Assembly: GCA_963773635.1 (NCBI GenBank)
Contig: CAVZBW010000005.1
Location: 2,790,001-2,854,000, forward strand
Reading direction: 5' to 3'
Source: CAVZBW01 sp963773635
Lineage (GTDB): Bacteria; Actinomycetota; Acidimicrobiia; Acidimicrobiales; RAAP-2
DNA: 64,000 bases
Position numbers and translations under genes: made by a program. Under the pieces are notes generated by a model, which saw nothing but the letters and a program-made list of their open reading frames with translations, had not been told where the DNA came from and made no database searches. Shown one piece after another: positions 46,436 through 56,222 of the stretch. Position 1 is the stretch's first letter. Every line of letters starts with the position of its first letter.

Positions 46436-46446
46436 TTTGACGCGCC

Positions 46447-47187
46447 ATGGATCACCCCGTTCGACGTCGTGCCCGCGGCCTCGCTGCCGCTTCCACGCTC
46501 GGCGTCATCTCTCTCGTCGTCCCTGCCCTCCTCTCCACCCCCGCGTCCGCCGCGTCGCCGACGGCGAGCTCCGTCATCAAGGCGTCCCGGACGGCGATCG
46601 ATGCCCAGTCGAGCGTCCACGTGGTCTTTGTGGCCCGGTCCGGGTCGTCGTCCAAGCAGGAGAGGATCTCCGCCGACGTCGGGACCCACGCCGGGACCGA
46701 GACGATCACGGACGGTGGCGCGCACGTGGTGGTCCGGGTGACGCCGAGCGCCGCCTACGTCAGCGGCAACTCGTCGGGGCTTTCGACGATCCTCGGGCTC
46801 ACCTCGTCGGAGGCGCAAAAGGTCGGCTCGCGCTGGGTGTACTGGAAGTCCGGGACGAGCCAGTACTCCACGCTCAAGGCGGACGTGACGATGTCGTCGG
46901 TGACCGGCCTCCTCCCCCAGGCCAACGGCACGAAGCTGACGACCGTCACGGCCAACGGACGCTCGCTCTACGTCCTCAAGTGGACCGAGGCCGCCACGAG
47001 CTCCGCGCCGCAGCTCGCGAACACCCTCCAGCTATCGGCGAGCGGGCAGACCCTGCCGATCGTGGCGATCTCCACGGCGTCCGGCGGCAACCGGGCGACC
47101 ACCACCCTGTCCGGCTGGGGCGAGACCGTCTCGGTTTCGGCACCCCCGAGCGGCTCGACCGTCTCTGCCGCCCAGATCACGGGCTAG
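46447..47187 (+). CDS. Secreted protein of unknown function, LppX/LprG-like
   Basis: 246 residues with a clear signal peptide (MDHPVRRRARG, hydrophobic core, STPASAAS with AxA). The mature part is Ser/Thr-rich beta structure: VIKASRTAIDAQSSVHVVF, then VVVRVTPSAAYVSGN and VGSRWVYWKSG. The pattern resembles LolA/LppX-type lipid-binding folds, but that is a shape argument only. ATG 46447 has no strong ribosome site. It precedes the GH15 gene by 81 bases. Confidence 0.66.
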   Translation: MDHPVRRRARGLAAASTLGVISLVVPALLSTPASAASPTASSVIKASRTAIDAQSSVHVVFVARSGSSSKQERISADVGTHAGTETITDGGAHVVVRVTPSAAYVSGNSSGLSTILGLTSSEAQKVGSRWVYWKSGTSQYSTLKADVTMSSVTGLLPQANGTKLTTVTANGRSLYVLKWTEAATSSAPQLANTLQLSASGQTLPIVAISTASGGNRATTTLSGWGETVSVSAPPSGSTVSAAQITG

Positions 47188-47268
47188 TTCGTACGTGTTC
47201 GCCTGAGCGCGACCCCGGGCGGCCTTGGCTAGCGTCGTGGCTCGCTGGCAACCCAGGGGAGGATGGTC

Positions 47269-49092
47269 GTGAGCTCCACGCCGATCGCCGAGCACGCGCT
47301 GCTCTCTGATTGTCACACCGCGGCGCTGGTCAGCCGGGAGGGCTCGGTCGAGTGGCTGTGCTTTCCCGCCTTCGACTGCGCCTCGGTCTTTGGGCGCCTG
47401 CTCGACGACGCGGCCGGCCATTGGTCCATCCGTCCGGCGGGCGAATTCCGGGCCGATCGCCGCTACCTCGACCAGACCATGGTCCTCGAGACCACGTTCA
47501 CCACTCCGACGGGATCGGCCACCCTCGTCGACGCGCTGGCGATGGGGGCGAACGAGCGCGGCCACGATCTCGGCGGCGGCGCCCCCAGCCTGCTCATCCG
47601 CCAGCTGGAGGGGGTGAGTGGTCGCGTCGAGCTGGAGATCGAGTACGTGCCCCGCACCGAGTACGGCCTCGTCCACCCACTCCTGAGCCGGGTCGATGGT
47701 GGCGTTGCCGGACGGGGAGGTGCCGACGTCACGATGCTCTCCACCCCGGTCGAGCTCGAGCTCGCCACGGGGACGGCTGCGGGACGGGTGACCCTCTCCG
47801 AGGGCGAGCGTCTGGCCTTCGGGCTGCACCACCGCCGGCTGGGCGAGGCGCCGCCGCAGGTGTGGTCCCCCTCCGAGCTGGCCCGTCGCCTGTCGGACAC
47901 CGTGGCCGCCTGGCGATCCTGGTCAGACCTGCATCAGAGCTACGACGGGCCCTGGCGCGATCTGGTCCACCAGAGCGGCCGCGTCCTGCAGTCCCTCACC
48001 TACTACCCGACCGGGGCCGTGGTCGCCGCGGCGACGACCTCCCTCCCGGAGGCCGCCGGCGGCAACCGCAACTGGGACTACCGCTTTTCTTGGGTGCGCG
48101 ACGCCAGCCTCACCATGGACGCGCTCTGGGTGGCCGCCTGTCCCGACGAGGCGGAGAAGTTCTTCACCTACCTGAGCACGGCGGCGGCGACCTCGCTCGG
48201 TCGCGGCAGCGACCTGCAGATCATGTTCGGGATCCGGGGAGAACGCGACCTGACCGAGCGAGAGTTGCCCCATCTGGCGGGATGGCGGGGCAGCGCCCCC
48301 GTGCGGGTCGGCAACGGAGCCTGGACGCAGCGCCAGGTCGACGTGTACGGCGAGCTGCTGGCCGCCGTCTACCGGCTGAGGGACCAGATCGGCGACCCGG
48401 ACCCTGCGACGAGGGACTTCCTGGTGGCGGTGGCCGACGCCGCGGCGCGACGCTGGACCGAAAAGGACCAGGGCATCTGGGAGATACGCGGCCCCGAGCA
48501 GGATTTCTTGTACTCCAAGGTCATGTGCTGGGTCGCCCTGGACCGCGCCATCGTGCTGGCCGGCACGCTCCACGCCGAGGATCGAGTCGACGCCTGGCGC
48601 GCGACGAGGGACGAGATCCACTCGACCGTTCTCCGCGAGGGCTGGAGCGACAAGGCAGGGGCCTTCACGCAGTACTTCGGCTCGGACGACCTCGACGCCT
48701 CCAACCTCATGCTGCCGATCGTGGGCTTCTTGCCCGCCCGCGACCCCCGGATACTCGCCACCATCGACGCCATCGATGGGCGGCTCTCCGACGAACGGGG
48801 ACTCGTCTACCGCTACGACACCAAGGGAGGGGTCGACGGGCTGGAGGGCTCCGAGGGCACCTTCGTGCTCTGCACCTTCTGGTTGGCCCAGGCGCTGGCC
48901 ATGTCGGACCAACCCGAGCGCGCCCGGGCGGTCTTCGAGCGGGCCGCAACCTACGTCAACGACCTGGGGCTGCTGGCCGAGGAGGTCGACGATCAGGGGG
49001 AGCTGCTCGGCAATTTCCCCCAGGCGTTTAGCCACATCGGGCTGGTCAACGCGGCGTGGGCCATCTCGGAGGCAGAATCCCGCATCGCCTGA
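47269..49092 (+). CDS. Glycoside hydrolase family 15 (glucoamylase/trehalase-like)
   Basis: A 607-residue (alpha/alpha)6-barrel hydrolase. IAEHALLSDCHTAALVSREGSVEWLCFP is the actinobacterial GH15 N terminus. GGNRNWDYRFSWVRDASLTM and KDQGIWEIRGPEQDF carry the substrate loop and general acid Glu, and LGLLAEEVDDQGELLGNFPQ carries the base Glu. Related mycobacterial proteins act on trehalose. The GTG at 47269 lies six bases after GGGGAGG; the ATG at 47263 is too close to it. No signal peptide is visible, so it should be cytoplasmic. The following gene starts before its stop. Confidence 0.9.
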   Translation: MSSTPIAEHALLSDCHTAALVSREGSVEWLCFPAFDCASVFGRLLDDAAGHWSIRPAGEFRADRRYLDQTMVLETTFTTPTGSATLVDALAMGANERGHDLGGGAPSLLIRQLEGVSGRVELEIEYVPRTEYGLVHPLLSRVDGGVAGRGGADVTMLSTPVELELATGTAAGRVTLSEGERLAFGLHHRRLGEAPPQVWSPSELARRLSDTVAAWRSWSDLHQSYDGPWRDLVHQSGRVLQSLTYYPTGAVVAAATTSLPEAAGGNRNWDYRFSWVRDASLTMDALWVAACPDEAEKFFTYLSTAAATSLGRGSDLQIMFGIRGERDLTERELPHLAGWRGSAPVRVGNGAWTQRQVDVYGELLAAVYRLRDQIGDPDPATRDFLVAVADAAARRWTEKDQGIWEIRGPEQDFLYSKVMCWVALDRAIVLAGTLHAEDRVDAWRATRDEIHSTVLREGWSDKAGAFTQYFGSDDLDASNLMLPIVGFLPARDPRILATIDAIDGRLSDERGLVYRYDTKGGVDGLEGSEGTFVLCTFWLAQALAMSDQPERARAVFERAATYVNDLGLLAEEVDDQGELLGNFPQAFSHIGLVNAAWAISEAESRIA

Positions 49093-49859
49093 GCCGGCGA
49101 ACCCTCCTCGCCCAGGTCCTGTGCGGGAGCACCGCCGGCCTGGTCGCCGAGCGAGCCGGGGAGGCGGCCGCCCAACCCGTCCGGCCACGTGCCCTCGTCT
49201 ACCGCGGGCCGGCGTCGTCGCCCGGGATCCCCGAGTCGACGGCCGCCATGTTGCGCAATTGCCCCCTCCACTTCCAGGTGGCCTACTGCGGGCCGTCCGA
49301 GCGCATCAGGTTGTCCGGCGAGGCGTTGGCACAGGTCTCCCTGTACGCGCAGCCCGGTGGCGGCGACGACCTGGGCGCAGCCTGGCGGGCGATGCGTCCG
49401 CACGCCGAGTCGATTCGCCGCTTCGTGGCACGTGGCGGTCGGTACCTGGGCATCTGCATGGGCGGATACCTCGCCGGCCGGGATCCCGGGTTTGCACTGT
49501 TGCCGGGCGACTCTGGCGACTACACGACCACCCGCGACGCGCAGGTCCACACGTCGAAAGACTCGATCGTGACCGTACGGTGGCTCGGCCGGACGGTCCA
49601 CCTGTACTACCAGGACGGTCCCTACTTCGAGCTCGGCCCCGGGGCGTCCGCGCAGGTCGTCGGCACCTACACCAACGGTCGCATCGCCGCTGCGGTAACC
49701 CGGCTCGGCCGGGGATCCGTCGGGGTCTGCGGCCCCCATCCCGAAGCGGATCGCTCGTGGTACCGAGCGGTTGGCCTGCCCAACCCCTACGGGGTCGATC
49801 CCCGCCCCGGCTACGAGCTGGTGCTCGCAACCTTCGGGGCCGGTGCCCGGACGGGCTAG
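49056..49859 (+). CDS. Secreted BPL_N / class I amidotransferase-like protein
   Basis: 267 residues with a twin-Arg signal (SRRTLLAQVLCGSTAGLV). The mature part has ALVYRGPASSPGIPESTAAM, a glutamine-amidotransferase-like domain of the BPL_N type (PF09825) with GGRYLGICMGGYLAG carrying a Cys at the nucleophile position, and GPHPEADRSWYR near the C terminus. Glutaminase activity is not proven for this family. The GTG overlaps the GH15 end by 37 bases; the four-base overlap at the far end is with the convergent membrane protein gene. Confidence 0.74.
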   Translation: MGHLGGRIPHRLSRRTLLAQVLCGSTAGLVAERAGEAAAQPVRPRALVYRGPASSPGIPESTAAMLRNCPLHFQVAYCGPSERIRLSGEALAQVSLYAQPGGGDDLGAAWRAMRPHAESIRRFVARGGRYLGICMGGYLAGRDPGFALLPGDSGDYTTTRDAQVHTSKDSIVTVRWLGRTVHLYYQDGPYFELGPGASAQVVGTYTNGRIAAAVTRLGRGSVGVCGPHPEADRSWYRAVGLPNPYGVDPRPGYELVLATFGAGARTG

Positions 49860-51654
49860 TGCTTGGGAAGCTCGGACACGTCGTTGTGCCAGACGTCGCC
49901 GCTCGTGCTCAGCGCGCGCGGGTCCTGCGTGTAGGCCTGCACCACCCAGTCGGCGGCAAAGGGGGGCAGGTAGGTCGGCGTGGGTGGGAAGAGGGTGACG
50001 GTGGTCGAGCCGTGCGGCGCCACGACGACCTGTCGGTCCCCCGCGGTGGTCCAGAAGCCGGTGGGGTGCGGCTGCCCCACGTCCACCATGAAGTGAGGGG
50101 TGAGCGCGGAGCCGGTCCGGTTGCTCACCGTGACGGTGACGGCCTTCAGATGCTGGTGGTCGGTGCCCACGGTGGCGTGACGCACCTCCAGGCCCAGGGG
50201 GGCCGACGTGAAGGCCAACGCCGACGTGGCCGCCGTGGCGAGGGCCAGGGCGCCGACGGCGACGGGACCCGCGCCGATCCGACCCCGGACGCGGGATCGG
50301 AGGGGTCGCGTTACGCCCTCCACCGTGATCACCGCGAGGACGGCCACCGGGAACAGGTCGACCAGGTAGCTGGCGAAGCTGCGGGGGGAAAAGAAGAAGG
50401 CGATCGGCAGCAGGAGCAGCCAGATCCGCTTGAGCCATTGGTACCAGACGGCGAAGGCGACCAGGATGGCCAGGTAGGCGAGGCCGCTGGCATACGTGAG
50501 CGTCGTGAGGTCCACCCCGCCGGTGATCCCGTGCAGCGCGATCGTCACCAGGCCCGAGCCGTCGGCGATCAGCGGCTGGGCGAGCGGGATGAGCGTGCCG
50601 TGCCACCAGGCGCCCGCGCTCCAGATGATGAACGGCAGGTTCACCGCGGCAAACGCCGCCACCACGATCGCCATGTACCGCCCGACCACGGGCAACGGGG
50701 ACCGTCCCGAACGTCGCGTCTCGAGGTAGATGCCGACCACGAGGAAGGGCACGCAGAACCAGACCGTCTGCTTGATCGAGCATGCCAGCCCGAGGGCGAT
50801 CGGTCCGAGCCAGCGTGCGATGCCGGCCTCCCGCCCCCGGCCGTAGCGGTCCCAGCGCCAGACCGCCAGCATGGCAAGGGGGACGAACATCGCGTCCGTG
50901 CCACCGACCGCAAACTGGCCGATGAACACCCCGCTCAGCGCGACCAGAACGGCGAGCCACCGGAGAGCCCGCGGCAAGAGCAAGAAGAGGAGCACGCAGC
51001 TCGCCAGCCAGGCGTAGAGGTCCATCCAGTCGACGACCTCGTGATGGAACCCGAGCGCGAAGGCCGGCGCGTAGACGAGGAACGATCCGGCCGGGTACGA
51101 GGCGCCCGTGATGTGCGTGCCGCTCACGGTGTACGTCCAGAACTGTGACGCCGTGTCGAGCAGCGTGCCGGCCGAGGACAGCGACGCCGTGTAGGGGTCG
51201 TGCCCGTTCACGAGGACCCGGGCGGCGACGTGGTCCAGCGCCGCAGCGTCGGTCGGATAGTAGATCCGCGTGTGGAGCCGCACGACCTGGGCGCGGCCAC
51301 CGAGACGAGGGCGGTCCCGATGGCGAGTCCCTGGTGGAGCCACGAGCGCGGGCTGGTGCACCAGCACAGGATCAGGCCGACCAGTGCCACGGCGACGAGC
51401 GCCGGCGCCAGGAGATCGATCCCGGGCCACGACCACCACGAGCCCGTGAGGTCGAGCCCGCCGGCCATGATCCCGAGCCAGACCAGGCTCCAGGCGGCTC
51501 GCTCCAAGAGCCACGGACGGTCTTGGGGCAGCGTCAGGCGCCACCGTTCCTGCCCGGAATCACTGGGGTTCTCGGCCTCCGGCGGTTCGGAGGTCGCATC
51601 GGAGCGCTGCCCGATGCGCGGAGAGGCGGTGACGGAGGGTTTGGGCAGGCTCAT
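49856..51654 (-). CDS. Integral membrane glycosyltransferase-like protein (GT87-type), frameshifted
   Basis: Two frames make one protein of about 600 residues. The first frame runs from ATG 51654 to about 51295, with hydrophobic helices including LLAPALVAVALVGLILCW. The second begins near QVVRLHTRIYYPTDAAALDHVAARVLVNGHDPYTAS, with more helices and AAFAAVNLPFIIW. The break at about 51289-51296 needs one more base. It resembles polyprenyl-phosphate sugar transferases (GT87/ArnT-like). The C-terminal 110 residues look like a secreted beta domain. It is 83 bases downstream of the acyl-CoA ligase on the same strand. Confidence 0.72.
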
Positions 51655-51737
51655 TGTCGGGAGTTGGGAGGTCCTTGACCGGCGTGGGCAGTCTCTCACT
51701 CCGCCCGACATCTCGGGCGAGCGGCCATCCTTGTCGG

Positions 51738-53393
51738 TCAACCCCTGCGTCGGCCCGCTGCGTCCGGGTGCTCGGCCAGCCAGGTGCGAAGCTGGTGCTT
51801 CTGGACCTTCCCCGTGGCGTTCTTGGGTAGCTCCTCGACGACGACCACCTGCCGAGGAAGCTTGAAGCCCGCCAGCTGATCCCGCAGCGTCGCCACGAGC
51901 CCGTCCGGATCGATCTGCGCACCGCGGGCGGCGGCGACCACGGCACAGACGTTCTCCCCCCAGCGCCGGTCCGGCACGCCGACGACCGCGACCTCTCGGA
52001 CCTCGGGACAGCACCGCAGGACGGCGTCCTCGACCTCCCGGGAGGCGACGTTCTCCCCGCCGGTCACGATGACGTCCTTTTTTCGATCGACGACGTAGAG
52101 CAGACCCTCCCGGTCGAACCGGCCCAGATCACCGGTGCGGAGCCACCCGTCCACCAGGGTGGTGGCGGTTGCCTCGGGGTCACCCCAGTAGCCGGCCATC
52201 ACCTGGGCCCCGCGGACGACGATCTCCCCGACCCCACCGGAGGGCAGCGGGCGCATGTCGTCGTCCACCACGTCCATCTCGACGCCGGGCCCGGGGCGGC
52301 CGGCCGCCGTGAGCAGGTGGTCCTCCCCGGCCAGCCCACGCTCGTGCTCCTCGGGCCCCAAAAAGGCGGCGTTGCCCGACAGCTCGGTCATGCCGTAACC
52401 CTGGGAGAGGGCCACGTCCAGGTGCCGGCGGAGCCGGCGCAGGAGGACCGGGGGCATTGGCGCGGCGCCGTAGGTCATGCTGACCAGGCTGGACAGCTTG
52501 GGGCGGGCGGCCGGGTCGGCGTCCAGGTCGTCGAGCAGGGCCGCCAGCATCGTGGCCGTCACGGTGGTCGACGTCCCCCGCCAGCGTGCGACCGCCTCGA
52601 GGAACGTCGCCGCCTCGAAGCGAGGCAGCAGCACGACCGGACGACCGGCGTCGTGATGGCAGAGAACGTTGTAACCCGCCACGTGACACAGCGGGAAGGG
52701 GAAGACGCCGATCGCGTCCGGGGCCACCGGGCGCCCCACGCTGCTGACGGCAACGCCGGCGAGGAGGCTCCGGTGCGTCAGGATCGCCCCCTTTGGCCGG
52801 CCGGTCGTCCCGCTCGTGTAGAGCAGCCAGGCGGGAGCGTCGGGTCCGCCGGGAGCGCCGGGTCCGTCTACGGAGACCCGCTCGGGGGCCTCGGTCGGCT
52901 CGGCGGGAACCTCGTCGCAGAGGCCCTCCCAGTCGTCCAGCTCGACGAACCGGAGGCGGCGAGCACGGGGTACGGCCCTGCGGAGCGGATCGAGCTGCTC
53001 GGGAGGGCCGATCACGGCGGCGGCCTCCGAGCGCTCGACCAACGAGGCCAGCTCCGGCGGCGCCAGGCGATGGTTGAGGAAGAGCAGGATGCGAGCGGCC
53101 CGGGGCACGCCGTAGTAGGCCGAGATCCAGGCCGGGTGGTTCGGGCCCACCATGGCCACCCGGCTCCCCGCCCTCGGAGCGATCTCGCGCGTCGCCGTGG
53201 CCACCTGCCGGACGCGCCTGCCGAGCTCGCCAAAGGTGATCGTCCGGTCCTCGAAGTGGAGCGCCGGGTCGTCCGGGGCGGCCGTCGCCCTGGCCTCGAC
53301 GAGTTGGTGGAGCAGCACGGGCGCCCATCCTCGCGGCCCGACCCCCGAGAGGCAACGACGGGGCTTCGTCGACTCGTCAGGTTGGTCACCCAT
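51738..53393 (-). CDS. AMP-forming acyl-CoA synthetase/ligase
   Basis: An ANL-superfamily enzyme that activates a carboxylic acid as an acyl-adenylate and then a CoA thioester. The P-loop-like LLYTSGTTGRPKGAILTHRS is near residue 190, with GYGMTELSG, WLRTGDLGRFDREGLLYVVDRKKD, and the C-terminal PKNATGKVQKHQL bearing the catalytic Lys. Acyl substrate unknown. ATG 53393 (MGDQPDES) is used; a GTG further upstream is possible. It is divergent to the large secreted protein and probably cotranscribed with the membrane glycosyltransferase-like gene. Confidence 0.92.
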   Translation of the reverse strand: MGDQPDESTKPRRCLSGVGPRGWAPVLLHQLVEARATAAPDDPALHFEDRTITFGELGRRVRQVATATREIAPRAGSRVAMVGPNHPAWISAYYGVPRAARILLFLNHRLAPPELASLVERSEAAAVIGPPEQLDPLRRAVPRARRLRFVELDDWEGLCDEVPAEPTEAPERVSVDGPGAPGGPDAPAWLLYTSGTTGRPKGAILTHRSLLAGVAVSSVGRPVAPDAIGVFPFPLCHVAGYNVLCHHDAGRPVVLLPRFEAATFLEAVARWRGTSTTVTATMLAALLDDLDADPAARPKLSSLVSMTYGAAPMPPVLLRRLRRHLDVALSQGYGMTELSGNAAFLGPEEHERGLAGEDHLLTAAGRPGPGVEMDVVDDDMRPLPSGGVGEIVVRGAQVMAGYWGDPEATATTLVDGWLRTGDLGRFDREGLLYVVDRKKDVIVTGGENVASREVEDAVLRCCPEVREVAVVGVPDRRWGENVCAVVAAARGAQIDPDGLVATLRDQLAGFKLPRQVVVVEELPKNATGKVQKHQLRTWLAEHPDAAGRRRG

Positions 53394-53507
53394 CGTTCTC
53401 GTTCGTCCCGACGCTGTCGGCGACGGCATTGACGTGATCCTTCGTCTCGGTTTCATTTGGCCGGGGCCCCTTGTCGACGACACCACGCAGCAGGAGGGCG
53501 AACAGTC

Positions 53508-56213
53508 GTGACCATCGACCGCCGCCGGCGCGCCGGCAGGATCGCGACGGCGATCATGAGCCTGGCGCTGGTCGCTTCAACCGCGGTGGGTGCGGTGGCC
53601 ACGACCCCGGCACCGGCGGGCGCGGCCTCGGTCGGGGATTTCATCGCCGGGGCGAGCCGAGTGTTTGGAGACGGGTCCAAGATCTTCGAGGGCAAGGGGT
53701 ACAAGGCGCACATCCCCTACGCCTACGGGCTGGCCCTGGCCTCGGACTTCCTGACGTTGTTCGGGGTGGGTCGCGAGGAGCCCTCCGGTCCGAGCATCCA
53801 GGACGTCTTGAACAAGCTCGACACCATGAGCCAGCAGCTCGACGCGATCCAGACCCAGCTCAACGCGATCCAGACCCAGCTCGGGGCCCTCGGGGCGGCC
53901 ATCGCTCAGGAGATCCACGCCGCCACGTGCACGACCCAGCACGGCCTCCAGAACCCGGCCGTGGCGTCCGTCACGCTGCTCGCTCGCGACTACCAGGGTC
54001 TGCTCCAGGACGAGGCGCACCTCGCGGATGCCACTCATCCGGCCGAGGCGGTCGCCACCTTGGACCGGAGCTTCTCCGAGTTCACCAACAACGTGCTTGG
54101 CCCGGGCGACTCGCTGCTCATCAGCTCCTGGCCAATGGCGCAGAGGATCAGCGAGATCCACACGGCCCTCATGGGGAGCGGTCCGGATCAGGACGGTCTC
54201 ATCCGGACCTGCGGCCGGGTCGCCCTCGAGCAGTGGCAGGGCACCCTCAAGGCCAACCCCAAGGCCGGTTGGGTGGACGATCGCAGCTACTACCAGGGGA
54301 TCGACGACGAGGTCCGTTGGTACCAGAGCTACCAGGTCCAGGCGCTCGGCTACATCGAGGAAGCCGGCTACTACCGGGCGGCGCAGCTCTACGCAAGGGA
54401 GTATCCCAGCGAGAAGCTCAGTCCCTCGCAGCCGGGGGCGGTGTGCCGGCTGGCGCTCGACAAGCATCCCGATGGCGCCACCGCCAAGCTCTGCCGCAGC
54501 ATTGCCACCGAGCTCGAAAGCGCCCGTAAGGATCTGGCCGCCGAGTGGCAGCTGGCCGGTGTGCCCTACAGCAATGACCAGGTGGTGCTGAGCATCCCCT
54601 CGTTCGCCCGCGGCTCGTCGGGAGACGTCAGGGCGACCCTGTGGATCCGCGAGCCGAGCACCCTCCCCGACGGCAGGGGATACAGCACCTTTGGCGACCC
54701 ACCCTCGGCCTTGTCCTCGTACGGCGGCTATCGCGGTTGGAGAATCGCCACGACCGACGACTGGGCCCAGCTCTACGGTGCCCTCAAGGAGAGCGGAGGG
54801 AACGGCGACAGCGTACTGACGACGATGAACACGTCGGGGGCCTTTCGTGCCATCCTGCCGCCCAAGTGGACGGACCTGGAGAAGGCCGACAAGGACTCCT
54901 ATGCGCTCTGGGCGCTCAGCAAGTCCTTCTACTGGGTGCCCGGCCAGATCAAGGAGTTCAACCCGTCTGCGGGCGAGATCAAGCACGCCACCGTTCGGTG
55001 CTTCGTGTCCATGGGCGGACTGGCCGGCGGGATCGAATGCAGTCCTGAGTACACGCAGTACGCCCGAGGAGAGCCCGGTTACTTCACGCCCGGGACCAAC
55101 TTGGGTGCCGCGCTCAGCTCGGCCCAGATCGTCGCGGACCTCCAGCCCGGCGGGAAGCCCCTCACGACCTGGACGCCCAAAGAGCCGATCGAGTGGACCG
55201 TTCCCGTGCCCGATTCCATCACCGTCGACGGGAAGAAGGTGAGTTGTCTCGACATCTTGGGCCTGCCGAGACCCTGCGGGGACAATTTCACCACCTGGTT
55301 GAACGGCACGGTCCCGGACCCGACCCAGCCCTCACCGGAGCCGAGCGGTCAGCCGACCCTGAGCCAGAGCGGCTCGTCGACCTCGTGCGACGCGAAGGGC
55401 TGGTCCCAGGGTCCCGGCACGCTCGGCAAGGCCGAAGACCTTCCGACGACGTGGAGCGCGCAGTGGGGAACGGCCAGCGCCAGCGGGGCGACCACTCGCA
55501 CCGTGGAGGAGCCGGCCGGACAAGCCCTCAACGACACCACGTTCGCCACCGATGGCGGTTTCCCAGCGACGGAACCCTTCCGGATCATGTGCACGGCGAG
55601 CGCCCGCTGGTCGGAGTTGGCCAACTCCGGCTCGGCCCGCAGCGCCCTCTACCAGGTCACACCGGCCGGGCCCAGCGCGGTGCTCACCCAGGTCCCGGCA
55701 CCACCGACGATCACCTCGGCGAGCGCTGCCGCCGGCGCGGTGAGGTTCGACCTTAATCTCGGCGAGACCGACGGCTCCTCGGTGGCCGGCTACACCGTCA
55801 CGCCGTATCTCGACGGGTCGGCCCAGCCGAGCGTTTTCGTGCCGGTCGACGCGGGCCAACCCGCCCCGACCCCCGGGGGCACTGTCTCGATCACCGTGCC
55901 GGCAACGAGCGGCGCGACCTACCGCTACGGCGTGAGCGTCGACGTCCGTGCCAACGGGATGACCACGAACGTGAAGGGGATCGCGTCGTCACTGTCTGAT
56001 CCGGTGACGCCCAAGGCCGAGCCGGCGGTCACCAATCCGCCGCCCACGACCGGGACTCCGGCGACAGCTCCTTCCACGACGGGTCCGTCATCGCCCACCA
56101 CCGTGCCGGCCACGTCGACGTCGCCGACGACCGCGCCGCCCACGACTGCGACGCCCACGACCGTGTCGTCCACGACCGTGTCGTCCACGACCGTGTCGTC
56201 CACGACGCCCTGA
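53508..56213 (+). CDS. Large secreted protein of unknown function, Thr-rich tail
   Basis: 901 residues. Signal peptide 1-40 (TIDRRRRAGRIATA, hydrophobic core, PAGAASV). Residues about 100-135 form a coiled-coil with two 21-bp repeats (DAIQTQLNAIQTQLGALGAA). The next 400 residues are rich in Tyr, Trp and Cys pairs (SATCTTQHG-like, LDILGLPRPCGDN). A fibronectin-III-like beta domain (PAPPTITSASAAAGAVRF) precedes a Thr/Pro/Ser tail that ends in three TTVSS repeats (56157-56207). I recognise no family. The GTG at 53508 has GGAGGG upstream. The layout suggests a cell-surface or secreted interaction protein. Confidence 0.72.
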   Translation: MTIDRRRRAGRIATAIMSLALVASTAVGAVATTPAPAGAASVGDFIAGASRVFGDGSKIFEGKGYKAHIPYAYGLALASDFLTLFGVGREEPSGPSIQDVLNKLDTMSQQLDAIQTQLNAIQTQLGALGAAIAQEIHAATCTTQHGLQNPAVASVTLLARDYQGLLQDEAHLADATHPAEAVATLDRSFSEFTNNVLGPGDSLLISSWPMAQRISEIHTALMGSGPDQDGLIRTCGRVALEQWQGTLKANPKAGWVDDRSYYQGIDDEVRWYQSYQVQALGYIEEAGYYRAAQLYAREYPSEKLSPSQPGAVCRLALDKHPDGATAKLCRSIATELESARKDLAAEWQLAGVPYSNDQVVLSIPSFARGSSGDVRATLWIREPSTLPDGRGYSTFGDPPSALSSYGGYRGWRIATTDDWAQLYGALKESGGNGDSVLTTMNTSGAFRAILPPKWTDLEKADKDSYALWALSKSFYWVPGQIKEFNPSAGEIKHATVRCFVSMGGLAGGIECSPEYTQYARGEPGYFTPGTNLGAALSSAQIVADLQPGGKPLTTWTPKEPIEWTVPVPDSITVDGKKVSCLDILGLPRPCGDNFTTWLNGTVPDPTQPSPEPSGQPTLSQSGSSTSCDAKGWSQGPGTLGKAEDLPTTWSAQWGTASASGATTRTVEEPAGQALNDTTFATDGGFPATEPFRIMCTASARWSELANSGSARSALYQVTPAGPSAVLTQVPAPPTITSASAAAGAVRFDLNLGETDGSSVAGYTVTPYLDGSAQPSVFVPVDAGQPAPTPGGTVSITVPATSGATYRYGVSVDVRANGMTTNVKGIASSLSDPVTPKAEPAVTNPPPTTGTPATAPSTTGPSSPTTVPATSTSPTTAPPTTATPTTVSSTTVSSTTVSSTTP
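56157..56207 (+). repeat. 15-bp tandem repeats at the C terminus of the secreted protein
   Basis: Three copies of ACGACCGTGTCGTCC and a part copy encode TTVSS repeats just before the stop. The bases upstream form a degenerate TTAPPTT array. Such tails usually serve as glycosylated or flexible spacers. Confidence 0.85.
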
Positions 56214-56222
56214 GGTCTCGCT

